Shown piece by piece: positions 8,774-24,662 of a stretch of DNA of 64,000 nucleotides. Origin of the DNA: Arthrobacter sp. Leaf337. Lineage in GTDB: Bacteria; Actinomycetota; Actinomycetes; Actinomycetales; Micrococcaceae. The notes beneath the pieces were generated by a model. It made no database searches. It saw only the letters and a list, made by a program, of their open reading frames with translations, and was not told the DNA's origin. The stretch covers positions 1-64,000 of the forward strand of contig NZ_LMPC01000004.1 in the NCBI RefSeq assembly GCF_001423745.1, read 5' to 3'. Each line of letters opens with the position of its first letter. Within the stretch, counting starts at the first letter, position 1. The position numbers were made by a program, and so were the translations under genes.

Positions 8774-9343
8774 TTAACGCAGGCCGGTACCCTGACCGGG
8801 GCTGTCCGGGGCTGGACCGAGCGGACCGGCTCCGTAGCGGTGGCGGACGTGGCGGCGGTCGTGCCGGGCCTGCCAGAACTCAATCTCGAGCGGCTGCACG
8901 GCGTAGAGCTGCCAGTCCGGATTGCTGCTGCCGTCCGCCGCAGGCCTGGCGGCCCAGTCTGCCGCCGACGCCTCGGCGGACAGCTCAACGACGCCGCCGG
9001 CCACGCGGACCTGCCGGCCCTGCAGCGGCCAGTAGAAATTCAGTGCAGCCTTCGGTGTCGCCGCGAGTTCCTGGCCTTTGCGCGAGGTGCGGGACGTCGC
9101 GATGTGCCAGCCGTCGTCGTCAATGTCTTTCAGGATCAGCATCCGGGACGACGGCTGGGCATTGGCTCCCACGGTGGCCAGGCTGCACGCATGCGGCTGG
9201 AGTTCCCCGGCCGCAAGCGCCTCCGCAAGCCAGTGCCGGAACAGCTCGGCCGGGTCCTCCGGTGCAGCCTCGGGGTCAAAATCCGGCAGGTCGTCGGGGA
9301 AGTCGGGCAGGGCGCGGAGGTACCGGCGGAAGGATTCGCTCAT
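8774..9343 (-). CDS. pdxH: Pyridoxamine 5'-phosphate oxidase
   Basis: FMN-dependent oxidase that makes pyridoxal 5'-phosphate from PNP or PMP. It has 189 residues; the FMN-binding part contains SSRMLILKDIDDDGWHIATS and LNFYWPLQGRQVRVAG, and the C-terminal dimerisation part ends IEFWQARHDRRHVRHRY. The C-terminal catalytic segment is slightly divergent and short, so a PdxH-like side activity is possible. TAGGGT lies 6 nt before the ATG. The -35 region falls inside the palindromic repeat at 9364-9464. Confidence 0.85.
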   Translation of the reverse strand: MSESFRRYLRALPDFPDDLPDFDPEAAPEDPAELFRHWLAEALAAGELQPHACSLATVGANAQPSSRMLILKDIDDDGWHIATSRTSRKGQELAATPKAALNFYWPLQGRQVRVAGGVVELSAEASAADWAARPAADGSSNPDWQLYAVQPLEIEFWQARHDRRHVRHRYGAGPLGPAPDSPGQGTGLR

Positions 9344-9349
9344 GCAGCC

Positions 9350-9355
9350 ACCCTA
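9350..9355 (-). promoter_or_regulatory. -10 element of leaderless pdxH promoter
   Basis: TAGGGT on the minus strand, 6 nt before the ATG; the same hexamer and spacing as at apt. Confidence 0.5.
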
Positions 9356-9363
9356 AACGCAGA

Positions 9364-9464
9364 ACGCTCTCTCAGTTATTGCATGAATATTGGCAACGCT
9401 CTCTCACTTTCTCAAGGAAAGTGAGAGAGCGTCGGCCAAATAGTTGCAACAAGTGAGAGAGCGT
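9364..9464. repeat. Nested palindromic repeat, four copies of GTGAGAGAGCGT-type unit
   Basis: Units ACGCTCTCTCAG (9364-9375), ACGCTCTCTCACTTT (9396-9410), AAAGTGAGAGAGCGT (9418-9432) and AAGTGAGAGAGCGT (9451-9464). The two inner units form a 15 bp perfect stem with a 7 nt loop. The outer units also face each other, and TATTGGC/GCCAAATA arms lie between, so the whole 100 bp is an imperfect palindrome. It lies between the argH stop and the pdxH start and may terminate pdxH-upstream or arg transcription. The form resembles paired REP elements. Confidence 0.7.
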
Positions 9465-9471
9465 GCGGCTG

Positions 9472-12110
<2,639 letters not shown>

Positions 12111-12122
12111 TTCAAATGCTCC

Positions 12123-12683
12123 TTAGTTGTTTGGTTCTTGGTTGTCTTCAAGCTTATGGCCGGCTTCTTCGGCAAACTGCAGGAAGCGGGCGGCCACTTC
12201 GGCGCCGCCCAGCGGGTCCCGGGTGACCAGCAGCACGGTGTCGTCGCCGGCAATGGTCCCCAGGATGGACGGCATCACCGAGTGGTCGATCGCCAGGGCC
12301 AGGAAGTTCGCTGCCCCCGGCGGGGTCCTCAGCACCACGATATTGGCCGAGGCCTCCGCCGTCACCAGCAGTTCGCCGCACAGGCGGGCGAGCCTGGCAT
12401 CCAGGATCTCCTGGGTGACGCCGGCCTTGGCCGCACGCTCCCCGCCCTCCCCCGGAACGGCGTACACCAGCACGCCGTCCTTGCCGCGGACCCGGACTGC
12501 GCCGAGTTCCACAAGGTCGCGGGACAGCGTGGCCTGGGTGACCTGGACGCCGTCGTCCGCCAGCAGCGCGGCAAGCTCTGCCTGCGAACGGACGGACTCA
12601 CCGGTCAGGATCGCGGTGATCCGCGCCAGCCTGGCCGTTTTGGTGGCCGGGCTCGCGCCCGGTACCGACGGGTTGGTGGACAC
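12123..12683 (-). CDS. argR: Arginine repressor
   Basis: 186-residue ArgR with an N-terminal winged helix ([25 protein letters not shown] region) and a C-terminal hexamerisation/arginine-binding domain ending in [11 protein letters not shown]. It is encoded inside the operon it should regulate. The GTG start shares its G with the TAG stop of argF (TAGTG), so translation is probably coupled. The N-terminal tail of about 18 Pro/Ser-rich residues is longer than in E. coli, as usual for actinobacteria. Confidence 0.95.
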   Translation of the reverse strand: MSTNPSVPGASPATKTARLARITAILTGESVRSQAELAALLADDGVQVTQATLSRDLVELGAVRVRGKDGVLVYAVPGEGGERAAKAGVTQEILDARLARLCGELLVTAEASANIVVLRTPPGAANFLALAIDHSVMPSILGTIAGDDTVLLVTRDPLGGAEVAARFLQFAEEAGHKLEDNQEPNN

Positions 12684-13690
12684 TAGAACGTGCTCTCCCC
12701 GGTTCCTTCAACGGGCGACAGACCCTCGACGAAGGCCAGCCCCGACCGGTGCATGAGCCAGGCCATTAGCGCCTTCTGGGCGTGCAGGCGGTTTTCCGCC
12801 TCATCCCAGACGATCGACTGCGGACCGTCGATGACCCCCGCGGAGATCTCATAGCCCCGGTATGCCGGCAGGCAGTGAAGCACGACGGCGTCCGGCGCCG
12901 CGAGCTGCATCGCCGCTTCATCCACGGAATAGTCGCGGAACAGCTGGAGCCGGGCTTCCTTCTCGGCCTCCTGGCCCATGGACACCCAGGTGTCGGTGGC
13001 AACGACGTCGGCACCCTTGAGAGCTTCCGCGGCGTCCGTGGTGATCAGCACCGAACCGCCCGTTTCCGCAGCCCGCTCCTCCGCGGCAGCGACGATGTCT
13101 GCGGCCGGCAGGTAGCCGTCCGGGCCTGCAATGCGCACGTGCATCCCTGCGGTCACGCCGGCCAGCAGGTAGGAGTTGGCCATATTGTTGGCGGAGTCGC
13201 CGAGGTAGCTCATGGTGAGGCCCTTGAGCTCGCCCTTGTGTTCCTTGACGGCCAGGAGGTCGGCGAGGAGCTGGCAGGGGTGGTAGTCGTCGCACAGGGC
13301 GTTGATGACGGGGACTTTGGAGTTCTCGGCCATGGCCACCAGCCCGGAGTGCGCACCGGTGCGCCACACGATGGTGGAGACCATGCGCTCGAGGACCTTG
13401 GCGGTGTCCTCCACTGATTCCTTGTGGCCGATCTGCGCCTCACCCGGGTTGATGATGAGGGCGTTTCCGCCCATGTCGGCCACGCCGGTGGCGAAGGACA
13501 CCCGGGTACGGGTGGACGTCTTATCGAAGATGACGGCGACAGTCTTGCGTCCGCTGCCTTCGGCGGCAAAGGGCTGGACGCTGTAGGGCGCAGCCTTCAT
13601 GCGGACCGCGAGATCCAGGACCTCGGCCTGTTCGGCCGGGGTGAGGTCGGTGTCCTTGAGGAAGTGACGGGTGGTTGCGGAGCTGGTCAC
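12683..13690 (-). CDS. argF: Ornithine carbamoyltransferase
   Basis: Forms citrulline from ornithine and carbamoyl phosphate. It has 335 residues; the carbamoyl-phosphate motif is STRTR in [16 protein letters not shown], and the ornithine-side HCLPAYRG contains the conserved Cys. The GTG start overlaps the argD stop (GTGA). Confidence 0.96.
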   Translation of the reverse strand: MTSSATTRHFLKDTDLTPAEQAEVLDLAVRMKAAPYSVQPFAAEGSGRKTVAVIFDKTSTRTRVSFATGVADMGGNALIINPGEAQIGHKESVEDTAKVLERMVSTIVWRTGAHSGLVAMAENSKVPVINALCDDYHPCQLLADLLAVKEHKGELKGLTMSYLGDSANNMANSYLLAGVTAGMHVRIAGPDGYLPAADIVAAAEERAAETGGSVLITTDAAEALKGADVVATDTWVSMGQEAEKEARLQLFRDYSVDEAAMQLAAPDAVVLHCLPAYRGYEISAGVIDGPQSIVWDEAENRLHAQKALMAWLMHRSGLAFVEGLSPVEGTGESTF

Positions 13691-14967
13691 TGGGCATCCT
13701 TTGCGGTCTGGAGGAGCGTGGGCAGGGCCTGGATGAAGCTGTCGGCCTGATCGGCAGTCAGGATCAGCGGCGGGGCAAGGCGGATGGTGCGCGGACCCGG
13801 GCTGTTGACGATGAACCCGGCGTCCAGTCCGGCGGTCACCACAGCGGCGGCGATGTCCGCGTCCAGGTCAAAGCCGATCAGGAGGCCTTCGCCTCGCACT
13901 TCCGTGACGCCGTCGACGTCGGCGAGCTTCGAGCGGAGGCGTTCACCCACGGTGCGGACGTTGTCCAGGACCCGCTGGCTTTCAATCGCGTGCAAGGTGG
14001 CCAGTGCGGCCGCCGTTGCCACCGGGTTCCCGCCGAAGGTGGTGCCGTGCTGGCCGGCCGTGAGGAGCGAGGACGTTTCAGGGCCGAAGGTGACCAGCGC
14101 CCCGATCGGGAAGCCGCCGCCCAGTCCCTTGGCCAGGGTCACGGCGTCCGGGACGATCCCGGCGTCTTCGCTGGCCAGCCATTTTCCCGTGCGCCCGATG
14201 CCGGTCTGCACCTCGTCGAGGATCAGGAGCGCGCCGGCCTTAGTCGTGGCCTCGCGTGCTGCCTGCAGGTAGCCGGCGGGCAGTGGCCGGACGCCTGCTT
14301 CGCCCTGGATCGGTTCGAGGAAGACAGCCGCCGTGGTTTCGTCGATTTCCCCGAGCAGGGCATCAATATCCCCGAACGGGATGTGGACAACACCGCCCGG
14401 AAGCGGTTCGAACGGCGCGCGGTAGGCAGCCTTGGCGGTCAATGCCAAAGCACCCATGGTCCGGCCGTGGAAGGCACCTTCGAGCGCGATGATCTTGGTC
14501 CGCCGCGCGACGGCGCTGCCGGGGCCGGCCGGCGCCTCCGCACCGGAGTTGCGGCGGGCCAGTTTGAAGGCGGCCTCCACCGCCTCCGTGCCGGAGTTGG
14601 CGAAGAACACTTTGGACCCCGCCGGCGCCTTGGCCAGTTCGAGCAGCTTCTCGGCCAGGGCGATCTGCGTGGGGCTGGTGAAGAAGTTGGAGACGTGGCC
14701 CAGGGTGGCCAACTGGCTGGAGATCACCGACGTCACGAACGGGTGGGCGTGGCCCATCGCATTCACCGCGATGCCGCCCAGCAGGTCCAGGTACTCCTTG
14801 CCGTCGGCGTCCCAGACCAGGCAGCCGGCGCCGCGGACCAGGACACGCTGCGGCGTACCGAAAACGCCCATGAGGGACGAGGAATACCGGTTCAGCCACT
14901 CGGCACCGGTCGGGTGGCCCTTGGTTTCTACGAGCTCGACTACGGGGGACTTTTCAACCTGGCTCAT
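13687..14967 (-). CDS. argD: Acetylornithine aminotransferase
   Basis: PLP-dependent class III aminotransferase, 426 residues. [13 protein letters not shown] holds the PLP-binding Asp, and [15 protein letters not shown] holds the Schiff-base Lys. It starts with ATG overlapping the argB stop by 4 nt. It may also serve in lysine/DAP synthesis as N-succinyl-DAP aminotransferase, as in other bacteria; that is family knowledge, not visible here. Confidence 0.95.
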   Translation of the reverse strand: MSQVEKSPVVELVETKGHPTGAEWLNRYSSSLMGVFGTPQRVLVRGAGCLVWDADGKEYLDLLGGIAVNAMGHAHPFVTSVISSQLATLGHVSNFFTSPTQIALAEKLLELAKAPAGSKVFFANSGTEAVEAAFKLARRNSGAEAPAGPGSAVARRTKIIALEGAFHGRTMGALALTAKAAYRAPFEPLPGGVVHIPFGDIDALLGEIDETTAAVFLEPIQGEAGVRPLPAGYLQAAREATTKAGALLILDEVQTGIGRTGKWLASEDAGIVPDAVTLAKGLGGGFPIGALVTFGPETSSLLTAGQHGTTFGGNPVATAAALATLHAIESQRVLDNVRTVGERLRSKLADVDGVTEVRGEGLLIGFDLDADIAAAVVTAGLDAGFIVNSPGPRTIRLAPPLILTADQADSFIQALPTLLQTAKDAQ

Positions 14968-15896
14968 GCGTTCGTTTCCTCGTCCGGGACCACCTGCGTG
15001 CCGATGCCCGCGGTGGTGAATGTTTCCAGCAGCATGGAGTGCGGCAGCCGGCCGTCAACGATGTGGGCGCGTTCCACGCCGTCGTCAACCGCCTTCAGGC
15101 AGGCGGCCATCTTGGGGATCATGCCGGATTCAAGCCTCGGCAGCATCTCGCGCAGCTCCGACGCCGTCAGGGACGAAATGAGGGACGACTTGTCCGGCCA
15201 ATTCGCATAGAGGCCCTCGACGTCGGTCAGGATGACCAGCTTGGAGGCGCCCAGGGCAGACGCGACGGCGGCCGCCGCGGTGTCCGCGTTGACGTTGAGC
15301 ACCTGTCCGGTGGTGGAACCGTCGTCGGCGATCTCCGGTGCCACGGTAGAGATCACGGGGATCCGGCCGGCAGCGAGAATGTCCACGATGCCCTCCGGGT
15401 TGACGCCCACGACTTCCCCGACCAGGCCCAGGTCCACCTCCTCGCCGTCCACGACGGTTCCGGTGCGGACGGCGCGCAGCAGGCCGCCGTCTTCACCGGA
15501 CATGCCCACGGCGTACGGGCCGTGGGAGTTGATCAGGCCCACAAGTTCGCGGCCCACCTGGCCGGTCAGGACCATACGGACCACGTCCATGGCCTCGGGG
15601 GTGGTGACGCGCAGCCCGCCCTTGAACTCGGACTCGATGCCGAGCCGGCTGAGCATGGAGTTGATCTGCGGGCCGCCCCCGTGCACCACCACGGGGTGGA
15701 TGCCCACGTGGTGCAGGAACACGACATCCTCGGCGAACGCCCGGCGGAGTTCCTCGTTGACCATGGCGTTGCCGCCGTACTTGATCACCATGGTGGTGCC
15801 GGCAAAGCGCTGGATCCAGGGCAGGGCCTCGATCAACGTGCCGGCTTTGTCCTGGGCATCACTCATGGACGTCGTCTCGCGTGTCTGGGTGTTCAT
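14964..15896 (-). CDS. argB: Acetylglutamate kinase
   Basis: Amino-acid kinase, 310 residues. KYGGNAM and VHGGGPQI glycine-rich loops bind phosphate, and [14 protein letters not shown] is the conserved catalytic region. The N-terminal 15 residues could be dispensable: a second ATG at 15866 is possible, but GGGGAG upstream favours 15896. It is usually the arginine-inhibited step, and the extended N-terminal helix that goes with inhibition is present. Confidence 0.95.
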   Translation of the reverse strand: MNTQTRETTSMSDAQDKAGTLIEALPWIQRFAGTTMVIKYGGNAMVNEELRRAFAEDVVFLHHVGIHPVVVHGGGPQINSMLSRLGIESEFKGGLRVTTPEAMDVVRMVLTGQVGRELVGLINSHGPYAVGMSGEDGGLLRAVRTGTVVDGEEVDLGLVGEVVGVNPEGIVDILAAGRIPVISTVAPEIADDGSTTGQVLNVNADTAAAAVASALGASKLVILTDVEGLYANWPDKSSLISSLTASELREMLPRLESGMIPKMAACLKAVDDGVERAHIVDGRLPHSMLLETFTTAGIGTQVVPDEETNA

Positions 15897-15931
15897 GCTG
15901 CTGCTGTCTCCCCGGAAGGTCGGTGCTTCGC

Positions 15932-19417
<3,486 letters not shown>

Positions 19418-19459
19418 GGGCGCCTCCCCCGGGCAAGCCCCTGATCCACGTTTGACCCG

Positions 19460-19488
19460 AAGTGACGGCCGGTTACCGGCCGTCACTT
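19460..19488 (+). terminator. Terminator downstream of the desaturase
   Basis: AAGTGACGGCCGG-TTA-CCGGCCGTCACTT: a perfect 13 bp stem with a 3 nt loop, 42 nt after the desaturase stop. No long T tract. Confidence 0.7.
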
Positions 19489-19562
19489 CGTCGTTGGCGG
19501 CCGTGTCCCTAGGATGGTTCCTGTATCCGGGCCTGGAAATCCCAGCCCAGGGAAGGAGACAC

Positions 19563-20528
19563 ATGATGCACGCAATTGTGGCCCGCCAGGCGGGCGGGCC
19601 CGACGTCCTGGAACTGGCCGAGGTGGAGCGTCCGGTACCGGGTCCCCGCCAGCTGCTGGTCAAGGTGTCCGCCACCGGCGTGAACTTCATTGACACCTAC
19701 AAGCGCAGCGGCACGTACAAAGTGGCCTATCCGTTTACCCCGGGTTCCGAGGCAGCCGGCACCGTGGAGGAAATCGGCGACGGCGTCACCGTGTTCTCCC
19801 CCGGCGACCGCGTGGCCACCGCCGAAGGCGCCAACTGCTACGCCGGCTACATCCTGGTGGACGAGGACAAGGCGCTGCCGGTCCCCCGCGGCGTGGACGA
19901 TTTCACCGCTGCCGCCCTTCCGCTCCAGGGGATTACCGCGCACTACCTGGTCAATTCCTCGTTCCGGGTGGAACCCGGCCACACCATCCTGCTCCATGCC
20001 GGAGCCGGCGGCGTGGGCCTGCTGGCCATTCAACTGCTCAAGGCGAAGGGTGCCCGCGTCATCACCACCGTCTCCACCGACGACAAGGCGAAGCTCACCC
20101 GGGAAGCCGGTGCCGATCATGTCATCCCCTACGACGGCTTCTCCGCCAAAGTCCGGGAGCTGACCGACGGCACCGGAGCGGATGCGGTGTACGACGGCGT
20201 CGGAAAGGACACGTTCGACGGCTCCCTCTCCGCGCTGCGCGTCCGCGGCACCCTGGTTCTTTTCGGTGCCGCCTCTGGCCCCGTTCCGCCGTTCGATCCG
20301 CAGCGGCTTAACGCCGGCGGCTCCCTGTACCTGACCCGGCCCACCATCAACCACTTCCTCCGCAACGCCCAGGAACGCCGCTGGCGCTCCGACGAGATCT
20401 TCGCGGCGGCCGCAGACGGGAGCCTCAAGGTCCGGATCGGCGGCCGCTATGACCTGGCCCACGCTGCCCGGGCACACGACGACCTGGAACAGCGCCGGAC
20501 CACCGGCAAGATCATCCTCGTCCCTTGA
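19563..20528 (+). CDS. NADPH:quinone oxidoreductase (zeta-crystallin-like MDR)
   Basis: 321-residue zinc-free medium-chain dehydrogenase/reductase. The N-terminus has GVNFIDTYKRSGTY, typical of quinone oxidoreductases, and the NADPH-binding site is HAGAGGVGLLAIQL. The open frame begins further upstream, but AAGGAG lies just before ATG-ATG at 19563/19566, so either is the start. Likely reduces quinones in detoxification. It is upstream of, and on the same strand as, the Pls-like gene, but a regulatory region separates them. Confidence 0.88.
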   Translation: MMHAIVARQAGGPDVLELAEVERPVPGPRQLLVKVSATGVNFIDTYKRSGTYKVAYPFTPGSEAAGTVEEIGDGVTVFSPGDRVATAEGANCYAGYILVDEDKALPVPRGVDDFTAAALPLQGITAHYLVNSSFRVEPGHTILLHAGAGGVGLLAIQLLKAKGARVITTVSTDDKAKLTREAGADHVIPYDGFSAKVRELTDGTGADAVYDGVGKDTFDGSLSALRVRGTLVLFGAASGPVPPFDPQRLNAGGSLYLTRPTINHFLRNAQERRWRSDEIFAAAADGSLKVRIGGRYDLAHAARAHDDLEQRRTTGKIILVP

Positions 20529-20544
20529 TCCGGCCAGTCTCCTG

Positions 20545-20577
20545 ACCCGGTAAACAGGACGTGAACCTCCGGCGAAC
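20545..20577 (-). promoter_or_regulatory. PHO-box-like triple direct repeat upstream of the Pls-like gene
   Basis: Read on the minus strand: GTTCGCCGGAG, GTTCACGTCCT and GTTTACCGGGT, three contiguous 11-mers. Each begins with a 7-mer one mismatch from GTTCACC, the conserved part of actinobacterial PhoP (PHO) boxes, which are built from exactly such 11 bp direct repeats. It lies 17 nt after the preceding stop and about 40 nt before the GTG of the synthetase. Confidence 0.55.
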
Positions 20578-20618
20578 TGCGACACCTTCTGTTCATCTTG
20601 TGCGGCAAGAATCACCCT

Positions 20619-23600
20619 GTGACTGACCTACCGCAAGTTCCCGGAACAGCGCCGGCGCCAGAGACCGGCCCCCTGGAAGGACGCGCAGCACGTCCCGACG
20701 TCCGGAACGTGTATCTGCCGCAGCTGCCGGGCGGCGCCGCGGCGCCGCCCGAGCGGACGCTGATCGACATCCTCGAGGCCACCGCCCGCACGTATCCGGA
20801 GGCCTCGGCCCTGGACGACGGCCGCCGGCGCCTGAGTTACGTCCAGCTGATGGCGGAAGTCAGGGCCACTGCGCGTGAGCTCCATCTCGCGGGCCTCGGC
20901 GCCGGTGACAAGATCGGCGTCCGGATTCCCTCCGGCACCAACCGGCTCTACGTGTCGATCCTGGCCATCCTGCTGATCGGGGCGGCGTACGTTCCCGTGG
21001 ATGCCGACGACCCCGATGAGCGCGCCAAGCTGGTGTTCAGCGAGGCCCGGGTCGCCGCCATCCTCCGGGCGGACGGCGAGATCGTCGCGGACACCAAGCG
21101 TCCCCGGCCGTTCCCGGATCCGCGGAAGCCGCAGGCCGACGACGACTCATGGGTGATCTTCACGTCCGGCTCCACAGGTACGCCCAAGGGTGTCGCGGTT
21201 CAGCACAGGTCTTCGGCTGCGTTCGTGGACGCTGAGGCCCGGATCTTCCTGCAGGACGAACCCATCGGCTTCCACGACCGGGTCCTGGCCGGACTATCCG
21301 TGGCGTTCGACGCTTCCTGCGAAGAGATGTGGCTGGCCTGGCGCTACGGAGCCTGCCTCGTCCCCGCCCCCCGGTCGCTGGTCCGGACCGGAATGGACCT
21401 CGGCCCGTGGCTGATCAGCCACGGCATCACCGTGGTGTCCACGGTGCCCACCCTCGCCGCACTGTGGCCGGCCGAAGCTCTGGAGAACGTGCGGTTGCTG
21501 ATTTTCGGCGGCGAGGCCTGCCCTCCTGAACTCGCTGAGCGGCTCGCCGTCGACGGCCGGGAAGTGTGGAACACCTACGGACCAACCGAAGCCACCGTGG
21601 TGGCCTGCGCGGCGCCGCTGGGCACGGGGCCCGTCCGGATCGGCCTGCCGCTGGACGGCTGGGACCTTGCCGTGGTTGATACCGGCGGCGTTCCGGTGGC
21701 AGAGGGCGAAGTGGGCGAGCTCATCATCGGCGGCGTGGGGCTGGCCCGGTACCTCGACGCCGCCAAGGACGCGGAAAAGTACGCGCCGATGCCGTCCCTC
21801 GGCTGGGCCCGGGCGTACCGGTCCGGAGACCTCGTACGCTACGAAGCGGCCGGCCTGGTGTTCATGGGGCGCGCGGATGAACAGGTGAAACTCGGCGGCC
21901 GGCGCATCGAACTCGGCGAGATCGACGCCGCGCTGCAGGCACTGCCTGACGTTGCCGGCGCAGCGGCGGCGGTCCGCACGACGGCGGCCGGGAACCAGAT
22001 CCTCGTCGGTTACCTTGCGCCTGCCGGCACCGCGGAAATCGACCTCGCCGCCGCCCGTGAACGGCTTGGGACCAGCCTTCCGGCGGCGCTCATCCCCCTC
22101 CTGACCGTGGTTGAGTCCCTGCCCACCAAGACAAGCGGAAAAGTTGACCGCCACTCCCTTCCCTGGCCGTTGGCAGGAGCCGGGGCGGCCGACGCGGACA
22201 ACGCCCCGCTGAACCTGCCGGACGACGCCCGCTGGATCGTGGAGCAGTGGGGCAGCGTGCTGGGAACCCCGGCGTCGAGCCTGGATGCGGACTTCTTTGC
22301 CCACGGCGGAGGATCCCTGGCCGCTGCACAGCTCGTGTCCGCCCTCCGCGTCCGCTACCCCACCGTCACGGTGGCCGACATTTACGCAACACCCCGGGTG
22401 GGCGCGCTCATCGATGCCGCCCGGCAGTCCTTGCCCGAGGGGGCTGCCGGGCCGGCGCCGGAACGGAACGTCCGCCCCACGGCACTGAAATCGCAGGTCT
22501 TCCAGACGCTGTTGGGTGTCCCGTTGCACATCCTGGTGGGCATGCGCTGGCTGACTTACGTGATGGTGGCCAACAACCTCCTGGCGGCCTTTGCCGGCTT
22601 CACGGCGGCCCCGGTTGTTTCCTGGTGGTGGGTGGCAGCGTCGTGGCTGGTGTTCGTGAGCCCGGCCGGGCGGATGGCCCTCTCGGTCCTGGCCGCCAGG
22701 ACCCTGCTCCGGCGCGTGGTTCCGGGGACCTACCCCAGGTCCGGCAAGGTACACCTGCGGCTGTGGCTGGCGGAGCAGATCCAGGACCTGTCCGGCGCCA
22801 TCAGCCTGGCAAGTGCCCCCTGGGTGCCCTACTATGCGAAGGCCCTCGGAGCGAAGATCGGCAATGATGTCCAGCTGCACTCGCTGCCGCCGGTCACCGG
22901 CATGCTGTCGCTGGGGCGCGGCAGCAACATCGAGCCGGAAGTGGACCTCTCCGGCTGGTGGATCGACGGTGATACAGTCCACATCGGCCAGGTGCACGTT
23001 GGAGCGGGCGCGACTGTGGGCGCCCGCAGCACGCTCATGCCCGGAGCCAGTATCGGCGCCGGGGCGCAGGTCGAGCCGGGATCGGCGGTCCTCGGAAAGG
23101 TCAAGGCCGGGCAACTGGTGTCCGGATCCCCCGCCGAACGGATCGGCAAGGCCAAACAGGCATGGCCGGACACGCCCCCGTCGCATGCGCTGATCGGACG
23201 GCTATGGTTCGCGGCGTTCGCTGCAGCCTCAGCCGTGCTGGCCACCATCCCCTACCTGTCCGCTGCCGCCGGGGCATTCGTGGTGTTCCTGTTCATCCGC
23301 GGCAGCGAATCGCTGGTGGCCGCCCTCCCCCTGGTCCTTGCCTCGCTGCCACTGGCGGCGCTCATCTGGTTCGCCACCAACCTCCTGCTGATCCTTGCCA
23401 CCACCCGCCTGCTGGGCGTCGGACTCAAGGAAGGCTACTACAGGGTGCGAAGCCGGATCGGCTGGCAGGTCTGGGCTACTGAACGCGTCCTGGACCTTGC
23501 CCGGGATGTCCTGTTTCCCATCTACGCCAGCCTTTTCACCCCGGTCTGGCTCCGCCTGCTGGGAGCCAAGGTGGGCAAGAACGTGGAGGCCTCCACCGTC

Positions 23601-24611
23601 CTCCTGCTCCCCAAAATGACAACCGTCGGCGAAGGCGCCTTCCTCGCGGACGACACCATGGTGGCCTCCTACGAACTGGGCGGCGGCTGGATGAGGATTG
23701 CCCCCGCCAAGATCGGAAAACGCTCCTTCCTGGGCAACTCCGGGATGACGGGTGCGGGACGAAGCGTGCCCAAGAACTCGCTGGTGGCCGTCCTGTCCGC
23801 CACTCCTGCCAAAGCCAAATCAGGCACCTCCTGGCTGGGCAGCCCCCCGGTCCGGCTGCGCCGCACGGCCATCGCCACCGACAACACCCTGACTTTCCAG
23901 CCGCCGCTGCGGCTGAAGCTGGCACGCGCCCTATGGGAGCTCTGCCGGTTCGTTCCCGTCGTGCTCACCGTCGGCCTGGCCGCCGGTGTCATGCTCGCGT
24001 TCGACGGGCTCGCTTCGGCGTGGGGCTACGGTATCGCGGCGCTTCTGGGCGGCATCGTGGTCCTCATCGCAGGTGCCACAGCCGCTGCCAGCGCGGTGGC
24101 CGCCAAGTGGCTGCTGGTCGGCAGGATCAAGCCCGGCGAGCATGCCTTGTGGAGTTCCTTCATTTGGCGGAACGAAGTGGTGGACACCTTCATCGAAATG
24201 GTGAGCGCACCGTGGTTCGCCCGCTCGGCCTCGGGTACTCCGGCCCTCGTGTGGTGGCTGCGCGGACTCGGCGCGAAGATCGGCCGCGGCACGTGGTGCG
24301 AAAGCTACTGGCTGCCGGAAGCGGACCTTGTCACGCTGGGCGAAAGTTCAACGGTCAACCGCGGGTGCGTCGTCCAGACCCACCTTTTCCACGACCGGAT
24401 CATGAGCATTGACACTGTTACGCTCGAAGACGGAGCCACCATGGGACCACATGGCGTCATCCTCCCGCGGGCACGCATCGCGAAGGGCGGCACGGTGGGC
24501 CCGGCATCCTTGGTCATGCGCGGGGAAACAGTTCCGGCAGCGACGTATTGGATGGGCAATCCGGTCAGCCCCTGGGCGGGCCCGGCAGTGCCGGCACGGC
24601 GGCTCAAGTAG
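20619..24611 (+). CDS. Pls/PosA-family single-module peptide synthetase (poly-amino-acid synthetase-like)
   Basis: 1,330 residues. Residues 30-520 are an adenylation domain with IFTSGSTGTPKGVAVQH, NTYGPTEATVVA, YRSGDLVR, DEQVKLGGRRIELGEID and TKTSGKVDR. A thiolation domain follows (FFAHGGGSLAAAQL, carrier Ser near 565). Then three membrane blocks (about 635-694, 860-930, 1104-1166; six segments) alternate with three hexapeptide/left-handed beta-helix domains (about 744-837, 980-1060, 1215-1324). This is the layout of epsilon-poly-lysine synthetase, which chains one amino acid through its side-chain amine. Aligning by eye to PheA, the selectivity residues read D-A-E-S-I-G-T-V-V-K, close to the bacitracin lysine code DAESIGSVCK, so a basic amino acid is likely (inference). 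Start is uncertain: GTG at 20619 or TTG at 20598; neither has a ribosome binding site. Confidence 0.88.
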   Translation: MTDLPQVPGTAPAPETGPLEGRAARPDVRNVYLPQLPGGAAAPPERTLIDILEATARTYPEASALDDGRRRLSYVQLMAEVRATARELHLAGLGAGDKIGVRIPSGTNRLYVSILAILLIGAAYVPVDADDPDERAKLVFSEARVAAILRADGEIVADTKRPRPFPDPRKPQADDDSWVIFTSGSTGTPKGVAVQHRSSAAFVDAEARIFLQDEPIGFHDRVLAGLSVAFDASCEEMWLAWRYGACLVPAPRSLVRTGMDLGPWLISHGITVVSTVPTLAALWPAEALENVRLLIFGGEACPPELAERLAVDGREVWNTYGPTEATVVACAAPLGTGPVRIGLPLDGWDLAVVDTGGVPVAEGEVGELIIGGVGLARYLDAAKDAEKYAPMPSLGWARAYRSGDLVRYEAAGLVFMGRADEQVKLGGRRIELGEIDAALQALPDVAGAAAAVRTTAAGNQILVGYLAPAGTAEIDLAAARERLGTSLPAALIPLLTVVESLPTKTSGKVDRHSLPWPLAGAGAADADNAPLNLPDDARWIVEQWGSVLGTPASSLDADFFAHGGGSLAAAQLVSALRVRYPTVTVADIYATPRVGALIDAARQSLPEGAAGPAPERNVRPTALKSQVFQTLLGVPLHILVGMRWLTYVMVANNLLAAFAGFTAAPVVSWWWVAASWLVFVSPAGRMALSVLAARTLLRRVVPGTYPRSGKVHLRLWLAEQIQDLSGAISLASAPWVPYYAKALGAKIGNDVQLHSLPPVTGMLSLGRGSNIEPEVDLSGWWIDGDTVHIGQVHVGAGATVGARSTLMPGASIGAGAQVEPGSAVLGKVKAGQLVSGSPAERIGKAKQAWPDTPPSHALIGRLWFAAFAAASAVLATIPYLSAAAGAFVVFLFIRGSESLVAALPLVLASLPLAALIWFATNLLLILATTRLLGVGLKEGYYRVRSRIGWQVWATERVLDLARDVLFPIYASLFTPVWLRLLGAKVGKNVEASTVLLLPKMTTVGEGAFLADDTMVASYELGGGWMRIAPAKIGKRSFLGNSGMTGAGRSVPKNSLVAVLSATPAKAKSGTSWLGSPPVRLRRTAIATDNTLTFQPPLRLKLARALWELCRFVPVVLTVGLAAGVMLAFDGLASAWGYGIAALLGGIVVLIAGATAAASAVAAKWLLVGRIKPGEHALWSSFIWRNEVVDTFIEMVSAPWFARSASGTPALVWWLRGLGAKIGRGTWCESYWLPEADLVTLGESSTVNRGCVVQTHLFHDRIMSIDTVTLEDGATMGPHGVILPRARIAKGGTVGPASLVMRGETVPAATYWMGNPVSPWAGPAVPARRLK

Positions 24612-24662
24612 CTCCAGCACGGCCAACCCGGCTCCGACCATCCGCAATACGAAGGCCAGTTC

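Noticed and set aside
21294..23186. 630-codon open frame antisense to the synthetase gene
   Set aside because: It mirrors the codon periodicity of a high-GC gene, has no recognisable domain and no start context. Similar long antisense frames occur at 903-1859, 11082-12686, 13675-15210, 18311-19696 and 27050-28666.
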